This document shows, one piece after another, positions 9,043 through 17,669 of a stretch of 64,000 nucleotides of DNA (position 1 is its first letter; every line of letters begins with the position of its first letter). Both the position numbers and the translations under genes were made by a program. The DNA is taken from the NCBI GenBank assembly GCA_052170135.1, contig JBQNBC010000008.1, positions 1-64,000 of the forward strand, written 5' to 3'. This stretch comes from Wolinella sp052170135 (GTDB lineage: Bacteria > Campylobacterota > Campylobacteria > Campylobacterales > Helicobacteraceae). The notes under the pieces are model-generated. The model worked only from the letters and a program-made list of their open reading frames with translations, was not told where the DNA came from and did no database searches.

Positions 9043-9710
9043 AAGCTACCCTTTTGATTACCTATAAGCAACTCAAAATCAAGCCGATCACCTTTTGGTC
9101 GTATAGACACACGCTCGAGAGATACAAATTTGCCACCATGCCCCATACCACGCTCAATTGAATACATATACTCAAAAAGCGATAATTTGCTTCCACTGCC
9201 TCTAAGCCCCATAAACGACTTTTCAAGCCCACCAACACCATGAACTTCAGACTTTTTAAACTCAGAATCCGAGATGTTTAACCCAAGCCTCATCGCCTCA
9301 TTAGTAGCAAAATCAAGCGTAAAGTACCACGCCTGACTCATTGCATAAACCTCACCTAGCGTAGCTTCTGCCTTTTTGACGCGCGCATCTGCATTTGCAA
9401 GCCTTAGCTTGACTTCATCTAGTTCAGCATACTTACGCACCATTCCGCCGTCGTTATCAATTACTCTAATAAAGACTAGATTCTCATTTAATGCGCTATT
9501 TGCCGTGCTAAGCTCACTGCTCTTTGTCTCCAGCATCTCATCTATAATCGGAAAAATCGCGTAGTATGAAACTATAAATAACACAAGTGCTGGCATGACA
9601 TAAAGTATCTTCTTTTCATTATTCTCTTTTGGCTCAAAATAGGCATCAATAGCACTTAACATTGCCTCAAAAGCGCGCTCTATGGGCTGGATATTTATCC
9701 CGAGCTTCAT
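9039..9710 (-). CDS. MshJ/PilO-position inner-membrane protein
   Basis: The 223-residue protein has a cytoplasmic N-terminus, one membrane helix (about residues 36-55, ILYVMPALVLFIVSYYAIFP), a coiled coil (about 60-130) and a C-terminal periplasmic domain ending in RVSIRPKGDRLDFELLIGN. This is the topology of PilO/GspM/MshJ alignment-complex proteins. It overlaps both neighbours by 4 bp and lies between the PilM/N-type fusion and the PilP-like gene, the canonical mshI-J-K order. The function is inferred from position and topology. Confidence 0.6.
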   Translation of the reverse strand: MKLGINIQPIERAFEAMLSAIDAYFEPKENNEKKILYVMPALVLFIVSYYAIFPIIDEMLETKSSELSTANSALNENLVFIRVIDNDGGMVRKYAELDEVKLRLANADARVKKAEATLGEVYAMSQAWYFTLDFATNEAMRLGLNISDSEFKKSEVHGVGGLEKSFMGLRGSGSKLSLFEYMYSIERGMGHGGKFVSLERVSIRPKGDRLDFELLIGNQKGSL

Positions 9711-11206
9711 CGTATCACCGCCTTAATTACCGAGCGATATCGCCCACCTTCTTGATTGATCTCTTTTGTGCTGACCTCGTAGTATTGCCCACTTTCTCCT
9801 AGATTCTTTAGAAATCCAGAAAAGTTTCTCTGCTCTTTTGCGGTAGCATTTGCCTCAAGTACAACACTGCTATTGCTATCATTTATCATGAGATGCTCAA
9901 TAGCAATGTGATTCTTTAGGCTACTTTTTAGAAACTCATCAAAAATCTTACTTTTATCCACATATTCACTCTGCCACTTATATATATCCCTAAGCGATGT
10001 CTCAAGCTCACTATACATCTTCTCACGCGCCTCTATCGATTTTTCTAGTTCATCACGTTGCACTTTTAAAGTATCTAGCTCGCGCTTGTAACTAGCGGCT
10101 TTCTCCTCGTATTCATAGCTTTGCTGATTGACCTCTTTTAGCTCATTGTTAAGCACAAACCACTGATAGATACTACTAAGCGGATATCCAAGCGATACAA
10201 TTAATGAAAGCCCCATAAATATGGTAACGATTCCTCCATCGCGCTTTAGAAACGGTGGTGGACGTTTATATATTGTGAAGTTTGGAAGATTATCCCCACC
10301 TAAAATCGCTTGGAGATAGTAGATACCAAGCATCATTAGACAACTATCGCGCAAGTAGTGCTCATGGCTTATCAGGCTAGATACAGGCTTGCACGGCAAC
10401 ATCAACATATCACTCAAGTAATGGAAAAACTCATCTTTAAACCTAGCTGAAGCATCAAGGTAAAGTATGTCGATTCTTACATTTGGGTGGATACGCCTAG
10501 CAAACGACAGCGCTTCTTCGATTTCGTTATACATCATGCGATAGAGCACGCTCATTGCTCCATCGTAGCTTTCATGATCTGCAGCGCGCCCAGATAGATA
10601 CTTGATAAATTCATCCCTATCCAAATCAAGTCCGCTTTGTTCAACAAATATATTTCTTAGATTCCCTATCTTTATATCAAGACTCTTTGAATAGATCATC
10701 TCCCCTTCATCAAAGAGGATAAAAAAAGAATCGTCATCTCCTACATGGATGAAAACCTGCCCACCTTTAGAGCTAATCAGTCCACGCTTATACAGCATCT
10801 GAGGTAGCATGATATAAGGAATAACGCAATCCACATACGGATAACGCGCCCTAAGGACACCAAGGCGCTCCTCTATAGCCGTATGCGGCATAAGGAACAC
10901 ATCATATTCATGCTGAGAAGAATCGTAGCCCTTGCGCCGCTGATATTGCATTACATAGTCATCTTCTAAGCTAAGCCCAAGCTGATCGTACGCTGCCTCT
11001 AGTAGCATCTCATCAATCGCCTCTTCTGGTACATTTTTTGGCAACTCTATGACCGCGCGTAGGAGCGAAAGAGATGGGAGTGCACTCGCAATATATGCAG
11101 ATGACGAAACATCAGTGTCGGAGACTTGCTGACCGGAGAGATTAAAAAACACAGAATCACGCGAATTGAAAAAGAGTGGTTCAACCGCTTTTTTCTTTGA
11201 AAACAC
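9707..11206 (-). CDS. MshI-like PilM-PilN fusion of the pilus alignment complex
   Basis: This 499-residue protein starts with GTG (complement of 11204-11206) behind a GGGGGTAGTA ribosome site. Residues 1-310 fit a PilM/GspL-type actin-like cytoplasmic domain (VFIHVGDDDSFFILFDEGEM, FVEQSGLDLDRDEFIKYLSG). A membrane helix follows near residue 325-350 (GGIVTIFMGLSLIVSLGYPL), then a coiled coil (about 360-420) and a PilN-like periplasmic end. It is the first gene of the closely coupled operon that ends at 2577. A 278-bp AT-rich gap separates it from the upstream regulator gene and probably holds its promoter; a CATAAT box occurs there on the minus strand. Confidence 0.65.
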   Translation of the reverse strand: MFSKKKAVEPLFFNSRDSVFFNLSGQQVSDTDVSSSAYIASALPSLSLLRAVIELPKNVPEEAIDEMLLEAAYDQLGLSLEDDYVMQYQRRKGYDSSQHEYDVFLMPHTAIEERLGVLRARYPYVDCVIPYIMLPQMLYKRGLISSKGGQVFIHVGDDDSFFILFDEGEMIYSKSLDIKIGNLRNIFVEQSGLDLDRDEFIKYLSGRAADHESYDGAMSVLYRMMYNEIEEALSFARRIHPNVRIDILYLDASARFKDEFFHYLSDMLMLPCKPVSSLISHEHYLRDSCLMMLGIYYLQAILGGDNLPNFTIYKRPPPFLKRDGGIVTIFMGLSLIVSLGYPLSSIYQWFVLNNELKEVNQQSYEYEEKAASYKRELDTLKVQRDELEKSIEAREKMYSELETSLRDIYKWQSEYVDKSKIFDEFLKSSLKNHIAIEHLMINDSNSSVVLEANATAKEQRNFSGFLKNLGESGQYYEVSTKEINQEGGRYRSVIKAVIR

Positions 11207-11484
11207 TACTACCCCCGAATATTAAATCGCAAGATTTTACTAAAAACTACTTCAGATTCTATTATGCTTTAAATATACAAAATATTTAAGTGCGCTATTT
11301 TATAACTATAAAATTAGAATTATCTCAAGAGAATATGGACACAAACAAGCCAAGCACTACGCCTAAGACTGGAATCGACAAATAAAGATTAATACCACCT
11401 ACATCACTGTCTAGTATTCAAAACAAATACAACACAACAATCCAAGAAGCCAACTCTAAATCAGCAAAGAATCGAGCGTTACTT
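11207..11484 (-). promoter_or_regulatory. AT-rich intergenic region with the likely promoter of the msh-like operon
   Basis: No ORF was found here. On the minus strand a GCATAAT box with an A/T-rich upstream tract lies about 50-60 bases before the GTG of the mshI-like gene. No clear hairpin ends the upstream regulator gene, so read-through from it is possible. Confidence 0.35.
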
Positions 11485-13422
11485 CTACACGTCCTGTGCG
11501 CTACTATTTTTTTTAAAGAGCATATTCCCAACGCGCTTGATCTCCTGCATGAGCTCCTTTTGACGCGTATAGATATACTCTAGCAAATAGCCATCTTCTG
11601 GCGGCTTTGGACTTATCATAACAACGACACGAGTCGAACCATCTTCATCATTTTTTATAGCGACTATCTTTCCATTTATTGTTACTTTCACTAGACTATT
11701 TTCGGTATTAATATTTGGTAGCGCAAAGGCAAGCTTAGCGGGAGTTTGCAAGATATTCCTACTAATAGTGCTTCGATAACGAATCGCGATCGCCTGGATG
11801 GATAAATCTGCAACTTCACCAGTATATGCATATCGCCCAGATGTAAGCACAATAGGGATTCTTATATCACACTGCACGCGCACATATTCACGACCATTAA
11901 GTGAGCCTTCCATAAAATCAGGCATACTTATCACAGCAAAATCACGCTCCTTATCGACATATTTTACCTGTGCACTTATATCACCTGGAAGATCAGCAGA
12001 CTCGATAGCTACGCGCTTCTCAAGGCTCATCAGATATCGCTGAATATTATCCGCCTTTATATAAATATCACCACTTTTTATTTTAAGAATCTTGGAGTTT
12101 GCCTGGATGCTTAAGCCCTTATAGAGGTTGATAATCCTAAATACCTGCTCCTTATTATGGAGAATCTCAAGATAAAACATAGCCTGCGGTCGCTCACCAT
12201 CCTCTCCTTGGGAAGCAGAGGATAGACGGATTAGCAAGCGCTGATTCTCCATTGCGGTATGATTCTTCTCATAGAATCTATCTAGAAAATGGATAGAATC
12301 ATTTGGGTTTAACGCAATAAAATCAAGAATCACAAGCTCACAAAATGGAACGATTTGATGAGAAAACTCATGCGTAGGAATCGCCTGAAATAGCCTCATT
12401 ACACGTTTTTTAACCTTTGCTATATCATGTGTATCAAGCAACAATACCATCATATCGCGCTGCCAAAAGCTATATATCCGCCCATCTTCCTCGGTAAAAG
12501 TCGAGGTATACTTCATTAAATCCTTTGAGAGGTCGTGAAATGCAAGAGCACCGTATTCATCGATAATCTTTTGACTATTTTCTATACGGATGGTCAGTAT
12601 ATACAGACTCTCATCATTTACATTTGAGATAACCAAACGATCCTTGAGCTCCTCAATAAACTTCATCCGTGTTAGTGGCTCATTTACCTCCTCTTTGTAG
12701 AGTCCTTCATTTATTCGATAGCAAGTGTAAAGAATCTCATCACGCCCCTCATCGCTGCTCGCCTGAACAATAAAACACTCATCTCCAACTGGAGCCCTCC
12801 AAATCATCTGTGTGCCACTTTTTAACTCACTAACCACGCCAAGCATAGGAAGCTCACTCTCACTAAGAGAATCAATATCAGCGGTCTGTGTCACACCGCA
12901 ATATCGCTGAAAGGCACGATTTGCAAAGAGTGTCTTGCCATTTTTACGAATGAAAAATAGGCAGTGATCTTGATCAATGAGCTGACGATAATAGTTATTT
13001 AGTAGCTTTTCTTTGCGGTGATTTATGAGTTTATTAATCAAGAATCTCATAACACGTACGATGTCAGATTCTTTTAGCTTTCGCGGGAGCAAGTCGGCTA
13101 CGTTATTTGTGAATGCAAGGCGTGCAAGCATATGATTTTTATAGTCATCACTAAGGATTAAGCAATCCCAGTAGTTAGCGTTCTGCAATACATCTTTAAT
13201 ACGAGATATATCATCTTGGATTGGACGCGGTATCTCAATTACAACCAGCATGGTATCAAGGGCGGTAGAGAGCAGTGTAGGCTCATAAAGGCGAAATTCA
13301 CGCATTTTAGGGCACGCAGCGCGAAACATTGGCAATATATCAGAGCTCCCACACTGATCTTGAATATAGACAACATCAAACGTCTCAAAATAACGCCTAA
13401 ACTCCTGTATCGCCTCGCCCAT
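11485..13422 (-). CDS. Large PAS / degenerate GGDEF / PilZ-like regulatory protein
   Basis: The 645-residue soluble protein appears to have four parts. An N-terminal receiver-like fold (about residues 1-130) lacks an evident phosphorylation site. A PAS domain follows (about 145-200, FIRKNGKTLFANRAFQRYCG). A GGDEF-fold region (about 255-380) has SFWQRDMMVLLL where the catalytic GGDEF loop should be. A C-terminal PilZ-like domain (about 520-620) carries REYVRV and DLSIQAIAIRY in place of the RxxxR and (D/N)xSxxG signatures. The missing catalytic residues make cyclase activity unlikely. The PilZ signature is imperfect (Ala for Gly), so c-di-GMP binding is uncertain. It precedes the msh-like operon on the same strand, so it may control pilus activity. 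Domain calls are by eye. Confidence 0.55.
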   Translation of the reverse strand: MGEAIQEFRRYFETFDVVYIQDQCGSSDILPMFRAACPKMREFRLYEPTLLSTALDTMLVVIEIPRPIQDDISRIKDVLQNANYWDCLILSDDYKNHMLARLAFTNNVADLLPRKLKESDIVRVMRFLINKLINHRKEKLLNNYYRQLIDQDHCLFFIRKNGKTLFANRAFQRYCGVTQTADIDSLSESELPMLGVVSELKSGTQMIWRAPVGDECFIVQASSDEGRDEILYTCYRINEGLYKEEVNEPLTRMKFIEELKDRLVISNVNDESLYILTIRIENSQKIIDEYGALAFHDLSKDLMKYTSTFTEEDGRIYSFWQRDMMVLLLDTHDIAKVKKRVMRLFQAIPTHEFSHQIVPFCELVILDFIALNPNDSIHFLDRFYEKNHTAMENQRLLIRLSSASQGEDGERPQAMFYLEILHNKEQVFRIINLYKGLSIQANSKILKIKSGDIYIKADNIQRYLMSLEKRVAIESADLPGDISAQVKYVDKERDFAVISMPDFMEGSLNGREYVRVQCDIRIPIVLTSGRYAYTGEVADLSIQAIAIRYRSTISRNILQTPAKLAFALPNINTENSLVKVTINGKIVAIKNDEDGSTRVVVMISPKPPEDGYLLEYIYTRQKELMQEIKRVGNMLFKKNSSAQDV

Positions 13423-13618
13423 AAATCCCCAAAATAGTGAAAATTTTAGATATTAAATAACTATAATACTATATCAAAAATTTACCAAATTAGAATTTTA
13501 AGCTTTATTTGAAAAACTAAACTACAAATTTCTGGACTCTCTCTCGTATATTGTGCTTGGGTTTATAAAATTTAATTATTCATACTTGATACTTTTTCAA
13601 ACACTAATCAAAACAGGC

Positions 13619-13624
13619 TATAAT
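13619..13624 (+). promoter_or_regulatory. -10 box of the yebC promoter
   Basis: TATAAT at 13619-13624, preceded by GC (weak extended -10) and AT-rich DNA without a clear -35. This is typical of sigma70 promoters in Campylobacterota. The predicted start of transcription near 13631 gives a short leader to the ATG at 13659, with AGGAG just upstream. Confidence 0.6.
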
Positions 13625-13658
13625 CAGCACTCAAAATCCATGAGCTAGGAGAATCTAC

Positions 13659-14372
13659 ATGGGACGAGCCTTTGAATATCGTCGCGCTGCTAAAGAAAAA
13701 CGCTGGGATAAAATGTCCAAGCTATTCCCAAAGCTGGGCAAAATCATAACTATTGCTGCCAAAGAAGGTGGTAGCGATCCAGAGATGAATGCGAAACTAC
13801 GCACCGCCATCGCCAATGCAAAAGCCCAAAATATGCCAAAAGACAACATTGATGCTGCAATAAAGCGTGCAAGTGGCAAAGATGGTGTAGTCATTACCGA
13901 GGTGAATTACGAAGCTAAAGGACCACACGGCGTGCTACTTTTTATAGAATGCGCGACAGATAATCCAACCCGAACTGTTGCAAACATCAAGAGCTACATC
14001 AATAAAATTGGTGGACAGTTACTACAAAATGGCTCATTGGAGTTTATGTTTTCACACAAGGCTGTCTTTGAAATACCGCGCGCAAATATAAAAATAGAGC
14101 TCGAGGAGCTTGAACTATCACTCATTGACGCAGGACTAGAGGAGCTAGACGAGAGTGGCGATTCTGTCTATGTTTATGGCGATTACACACAGTTTGGCTC
14201 GCTAAATAGTACGCTCGAATCGCTAAATATAGAAGTTGCAAAAGCAAACCTCCAAAGAATCGCAAACACACCGATTGAGTTTAATGAAGAACAACTAATC
14301 GATATTGAAAAACTCCTTGATAAAATCGAGGACGACGATGACGTGCAGGCAGTATTTACAAATATTGCTTAA
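13659..14372 (+). CDS. yebC: YebC/PmpR (TACO1) family protein
   Basis: The 237-residue product begins MGRAFEYRRAAKEKRWDKMS and contains AAKEGGSDPEMNAKLRTAI, KDNIDAAIKRASG, YEAKGPHGVLLFIECATDNP and GGQLLQNGSLEFMFSHKA. These are hallmark segments of the YebC family along its full length. Family members act as DNA-binding regulators or translation factors that help ribosomes through proline-rich stretches. The ATG has a good AGGAG site and a TATAAT box 35 bases upstream. It is a single gene diverging from the regulator at 11485-13422. Confidence 0.93.
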   Translation: MGRAFEYRRAAKEKRWDKMSKLFPKLGKIITIAAKEGGSDPEMNAKLRTAIANAKAQNMPKDNIDAAIKRASGKDGVVITEVNYEAKGPHGVLLFIECATDNPTRTVANIKSYINKIGGQLLQNGSLEFMFSHKAVFEIPRANIKIELEELELSLIDAGLEELDESGDSVYVYGDYTQFGSLNSTLESLNIEVAKANLQRIANTPIEFNEEQLIDIEKLLDKIEDDDDVQAVFTNIA

Positions 14373-14468
14373 TCCAAAGCAAGAATCCAATCAACGATTC
14401 TTATAAAAAACACAGAAATTACAAATCAAGAATCGCATATTTCTTACAAATAAATTTTAAGGAAAAAA

Positions 14469-15761
14469 ATGGCTCATAAAGATGAAACCACTCTACTTCA
14501 CGCAGGCTATACGCCAGATCCAACAACAAAATCTCGTGCAGTGCCAATTTACCAGACAAGCTCATACCAATTTGATAGCACTGAGCATGCTGGTGCACTT
14601 TTTGGTCTTACGCAGTTTGGGAACGTCTACACACGACTTATGAACCCAACCACAGACGTATTAGAAAAGCGTGTTGCAGCACTTGAAGGTGGCGTAGGTG
14701 GACTTGCGTTTGCAAGTGGACAGGCGGCTATTACAGCGGCGATTCTCAATATTGCACAAAGTGGTGATGAGGTAATATCACTTGACAATCTCTATGGTGG
14801 CACATACAATCTATTTAAGCATACGCTAAAAAAATATGGAATCGATGTAAAATTTTCCGATTCTTCAGATCTAGATTCTGTTTGTACACTCATCACCTCG
14901 AAAACAAAAGCAATCTATGCTGAAAGCATCGGAAATCCAAAACTAAATGTAACTGATATAGAAAAGCTATCCGAAATAGCCCACAAAAACAGTATCCCAC
15001 TAATAATCGACAACACGCTAACTCCATACATCTTTAAGCCACTAGATCACGGTGCAGATATCGTTGTCTACTCAGCTACAAAATTCCTCGGAGGACATGG
15101 CAATAGCCTTGGTGGAATAATCATAGATGGCGGAAAGTTTGACTGGAGCATCAAGGAAAATGGCGTATATAAATTCCCGCTAATCGCCGAGCCAGATGAT
15201 AGCTATCACGGTCTAGAATTTATTCCTGCCCTAGCACCACTTGGTAATATCGCATACATCATAAAAGCACGCCTAGGAATCCTACGTGACATGGGAGCGG
15301 CTATTTCACCATTTAACTCTTTCCTAATCCTTCAGGGCATAGAAACACTACACGTCCGCATGGAACGACATGTAGAAAATGCACAAAAGGTTGTTGCATT
15401 CCTATCAAATCACCCAAAAATTAAGAGTGTCGTCTATCCAGGCATTGGAAATCCAACAGAAAGCAAGCGCGCGCAGGACTATTTTAAATTCGGTGCGGGG
15501 GCAATTGTTGGCTTTGAGGTAAAAGGTGGTATAGAATCCGGCAAGAAATTTATCGATTCTCTTGCGCTATTCTCACATCTAGCGAATGTAGGCGATGCAC
15601 GCTCATTAGCAATCCATCCAGCCAGCACTACACACCAACAACTATCAAGCGAAGATCGCGCCAAAACTGGTGTTAGCGATGGCTTTATCCGACTTTCAAT
15701 AGGAATCGAACACATCGAGGATATCCTAGACGACCTGGAGCAGGCACTAAAAAACGCTTAA
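14469..15761 (+). CDS. metY: O-acetylhomoserine sulfhydrylase / aminocarboxypropyltransferase
   Basis: The 430-residue PLP enzyme is of the Cys/Met metabolism family. The start (HKDETTLLHAGYTPDPTTKS, AVPIYQTSSYQF) and the length are typical of MetY rather than MetB or MetC. The PLP-binding lysine lies in YSATKFLGGHGNSLGG, and SGQAAITAAI with YGGTYNLFKHTL fits the cofactor and substrate pocket. It forms homocysteine (or, with other thiols, related products) from O-acetylhomoserine in the cytoplasm, feeding methionine synthesis. It has an AAGGAAAAAA ribosome site. No riboswitch is evident in the 96-bp upstream gap and no clear terminator follows. Confidence 0.92.
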   Translation: MAHKDETTLLHAGYTPDPTTKSRAVPIYQTSSYQFDSTEHAGALFGLTQFGNVYTRLMNPTTDVLEKRVAALEGGVGGLAFASGQAAITAAILNIAQSGDEVISLDNLYGGTYNLFKHTLKKYGIDVKFSDSSDLDSVCTLITSKTKAIYAESIGNPKLNVTDIEKLSEIAHKNSIPLIIDNTLTPYIFKPLDHGADIVVYSATKFLGGHGNSLGGIIIDGGKFDWSIKENGVYKFPLIAEPDDSYHGLEFIPALAPLGNIAYIIKARLGILRDMGAAISPFNSFLILQGIETLHVRMERHVENAQKVVAFLSNHPKIKSVVYPGIGNPTESKRAQDYFKFGAGAIVGFEVKGGIESGKKFIDSLALFSHLANVGDARSLAIHPASTTHQQLSSEDRAKTGVSDGFIRLSIGIEHIEDILDDLEQALKNA

Positions 15762-15871
15762 TCTCAAAAATCCATGCGTGATCGTTCGATAAAAATCGAT
15801 GCGCTTGGCTTTTTCTATTTTCTTGGATCCGTGCAGACTGGCAACAAGCTTAGATTCTTTGCTATCTAAAT

Positions 15872-16552
15872 TCATGATAAGCACCACTTAACCGCCTGCT
15901 CTATATGTATTGTTGTGCTATCAAACACGGGTAAACTACTATCGCTAGATGCTAGCAATAGTCCAATTTCTGTACATTCAAAAATAACAGCCATAGCCAC
16001 TTCTCTTTTGGTTTCTCTATCAACTGCTAATAACAATGTTTGGATGATTCTTTAAAGTATCCTATGTGTAACTCCTCAAAAATAATGCAATGGATTTCAT
16101 CATGCTTAAACATGCTAAGGGTCAAAACATCTATACTATGTTCTAGCCATGATATCTTGATGCAAGCCATCTGACATGGTAATTTTTGTGCCAAGCAGTG
16201 CAACTTTTTACATCCCTGCTCTACTAGTGCTTACGCTGTTGCGCTCAACAAATGCAAAAAAAATAAAACAGGTAACCTCTTCTATCTGATGAGCAACCTT
16301 ATACATGGTGTTAGCAGCTAGCAATATAGCATTTACTCCTACAAGCTCCTAGACGCTTAGCTTCTTTGAAAATCAGTCTGCTCGCCATCTCGCAATCGCC
16401 AATGCGCTGTAAACTTGCAACAGTCTCAAAATCTACGCTAAACAATTGCCACCCAAGGCACTATTGATCACTGTGTTTATTTTGTCACGATAGACAGCTG
16501 TGCTTTAATAACTCATTCCGCCAAGGATTCCTAAGGTTTTTACTTTGTTCAT
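15872..16552 (-). pseudogene. Decayed aspartate/glutamate racemase-family gene
   Basis: The minus strand encodes recognisable pieces of a racemase in order. The start is MNKVKTLGILGGMSY then a TAA stop (ATG complement 16550-16552). Next come SVDFETVASLQRIGDCEMAS, GVNAILLAANTMYKVAHQIE, and the C-terminal catalytic region AVIFECTEIGLLLASS ending AVKWCLS and a TGA at 15872. The pieces are in different frames and separated by stops, so the gene is dead. Its ATG abuts the first base of the phage-derived repeat at 16553. The junction therefore removed its promoter, which may explain the decay. Confidence 0.85.
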
Positions 16553-16883
16553 TCCACCAAAATTAAAAATCGATCTATACTCAAAGATAAGAGAAAGAGA
16601 GAGGAAAAAATATTCAACAATACCTATCGAGATTGATGGTGAAGAGTTTTTTATGGTTGATGGCAAGCTTTATAAATACCAAAAATCCATATCTTTGATG
16701 AGCGATGATGAATTAATAATCCACAGATGGAATCTGCTAAATAGCAACTCTAAATCTGATTTGATATATAGAGCTGAAAGGGCACTAATAAATCGAGGAA
16801 TCAGGAATATGTATTCTATACAAGCACAGATGAGTGACGAATTTGCAATAAACTATAACTTTGAAGCTGATTTAGAGAAGTAA
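16553..16883 (+). pseudogene. 3' fragment of the inovirus replication gene (left copy)
   Basis: This stretch is identical to the last 331 bases of the replication initiator gene at 26802-27132 and ends at the same TAA. It lacks the HUH and tyrosine motifs, so it cannot act in replication. It lies outside the left attachment site, on the chromosomal side, which is unexpected for a single integration event. It is best read as the remnant of a second tandem phage copy. Confidence 0.9.
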
Positions 16884-16904
16884 TAATAGATGGTTTTAAA
16901 CGTT

Positions 16905-16949
16905 TGGTTGCGGGAAATGGATTTGAACCATTGACCTTCGGGTTATGAG
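16905..16949 (+). other. attL: displaced 3' part of tRNA-fMet
   Basis: These 45 bases equal the 3' 45 bases of the tRNA-fMet gene (27154-27198), from the CCA end through the anticodon (plus-strand ATG). The match ends at GAG just 5' of the anticodon in tRNA orientation, after which phage DNA begins. This is the duplicated core expected for a tyrosine-recombinase integration into the anticodon-loop region of a tRNA gene. Confidence 0.9.
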
Positions 16950-16973
16950 TTTGCTTGCTGATTTTTGTCATTT

Positions 16974-16998
16974 TAGTATATACTTTTGGTATATGCTA
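16974..16998 (+). promoter_or_regulatory. Inverted-repeat operator upstream of vapBC
   Basis: TAGTATATAC (16974-16983) and GTATATGCTA (16989-16998) form a 9-of-10 inverted repeat with a 5-base centre, 14 bases before the vapB ATG. VapB antitoxins normally bind such palindromes over their own promoter. The site lies immediately inside the attachment site. Confidence 0.6.
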
Positions 16999-17012
16999 AA
17001 TAGAAGGTTGCC

Positions 17013-17255
17013 ATGCAGACAGTAGCAAAGATTTTTAAAAATGGACAGAGCCAAGCCGTGAGAATCCCTAAAGAGTTTCGTTTTGATACTTCAGAAGTAT
17101 ATATCGATAAACAGGGCGATAAAGTGATACTCACCCCAAAACAGTCTAATGACTGGACTAGATTCTTTGAAACACTCGAAACGCTCAGAAAAGATGGCTC
17201 ACCAATAGAGCGCGCCAATCAAGGTGAATACTCAGAAAGGCTTGCCTTTGAGTAA
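17013..17255 (+). CDS. vapB: VapB-type antitoxin (AbrB/SpoVT fold)
   Basis: The 80-residue protein has the AbrB-like N-terminus of VapB (AKIFKNGQSQAVRIPKEFRF, YIDKQGDKVILTPKQ) and a variable acidic C-terminus that would wrap the toxin. It is encoded directly upstream of, and overlaps, the PIN-domain toxin gene. An inverted repeat at 16974-16998 is the likely autoregulatory operator. It neutralises VapC and represses the operon with it. Confidence 0.9.
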   Translation: MQTVAKIFKNGQSQAVRIPKEFRFDTSEVYIDKQGDKVILTPKQSNDWTRFFETLETLRKDGSPIERANQGEYSERLAFE

Positions 17256-17652
17256 AATCATACTAGATACTGATACATGTATCTATATCATAAATAAAAA
17301 TCCCCTCCAAGTGCAAAAGAGACTGCTTGAATATAATTTTTCTGATGTAGCTGTCTCATCAATCAGCGTGGCTGAACTCTACTTTGGAGCTGCTAAAAGC
17401 AAGCGATATGCTGAAAATCGCAAGTTGCTCGATCATTTTTTAAAGCCTTTGCAGATTCTCCCATTTGACCTAGACGCTTCGGCTACATTTGCCGACATAA
17501 AGCTAAAGCTCGAGAAGAATCGGAATCTTATCGGTGCGTTCGACATGCTTATAGCTTCGCATGCCCTGAGTAGAAATCTAACGCTAATCACAAACAATAT
17601 AAAGGATTTTGGGCGTATAGAGGGGCTAAATATTGAAAACTGGTATATGTGA
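17248..17652 (+). CDS. vapC: VapC toxin (PIN-domain ribonuclease)
   Basis: The product begins (TTG)SKIILDTDTCIYIINK and has the PIN acidic residues in ILDTD, SVAELYFGA, GAFDMLIASHAL and LITNNIKDF. VapC toxins cleave RNA, often initiator tRNA or rRNA. I chose TTG at 17248 because AGAAAGG lies 7-12 bases upstream and the protein then starts like other VapC. A GTG at 17224 in the same frame is the alternative. The gene overlaps vapB by 8 bp, the usual coupled layout. On this prophage it would act as an addiction module, stabilising the integrated phage. Confidence 0.9.
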   Translation: MSKIILDTDTCIYIINKNPLQVQKRLLEYNFSDVAVSSISVAELYFGAAKSKRYAENRKLLDHFLKPLQILPFDLDASATFADIKLKLEKNRNLIGAFDMLIASHALSRNLTLITNNIKDFGRIEGLNIENWYM

Positions 17653-17669
17653 TTTTAGATAGTGCAATA

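Larger units (their letters stand above)
16553..16949 (+). repeat. Left copy of the 397-bp direct repeat bounding the prophage
   Basis: All 397 bases match 26802-27198 by eye, at a constant offset of 10,249. The repeat holds the 3' end of the rep gene, a 20-base spacer and the 3' part of tRNA-fMet. Recombination between the two copies would excise a circle of exactly that size. Confidence 0.95.

Noticed and set aside
17208..17247. GTG at 17224 as vapC start
   Set aside because: It is possible but would overlap vapB by 32 bp and add residues not typical of VapC; TTG 17248 with AGAAAGG upstream is preferred.
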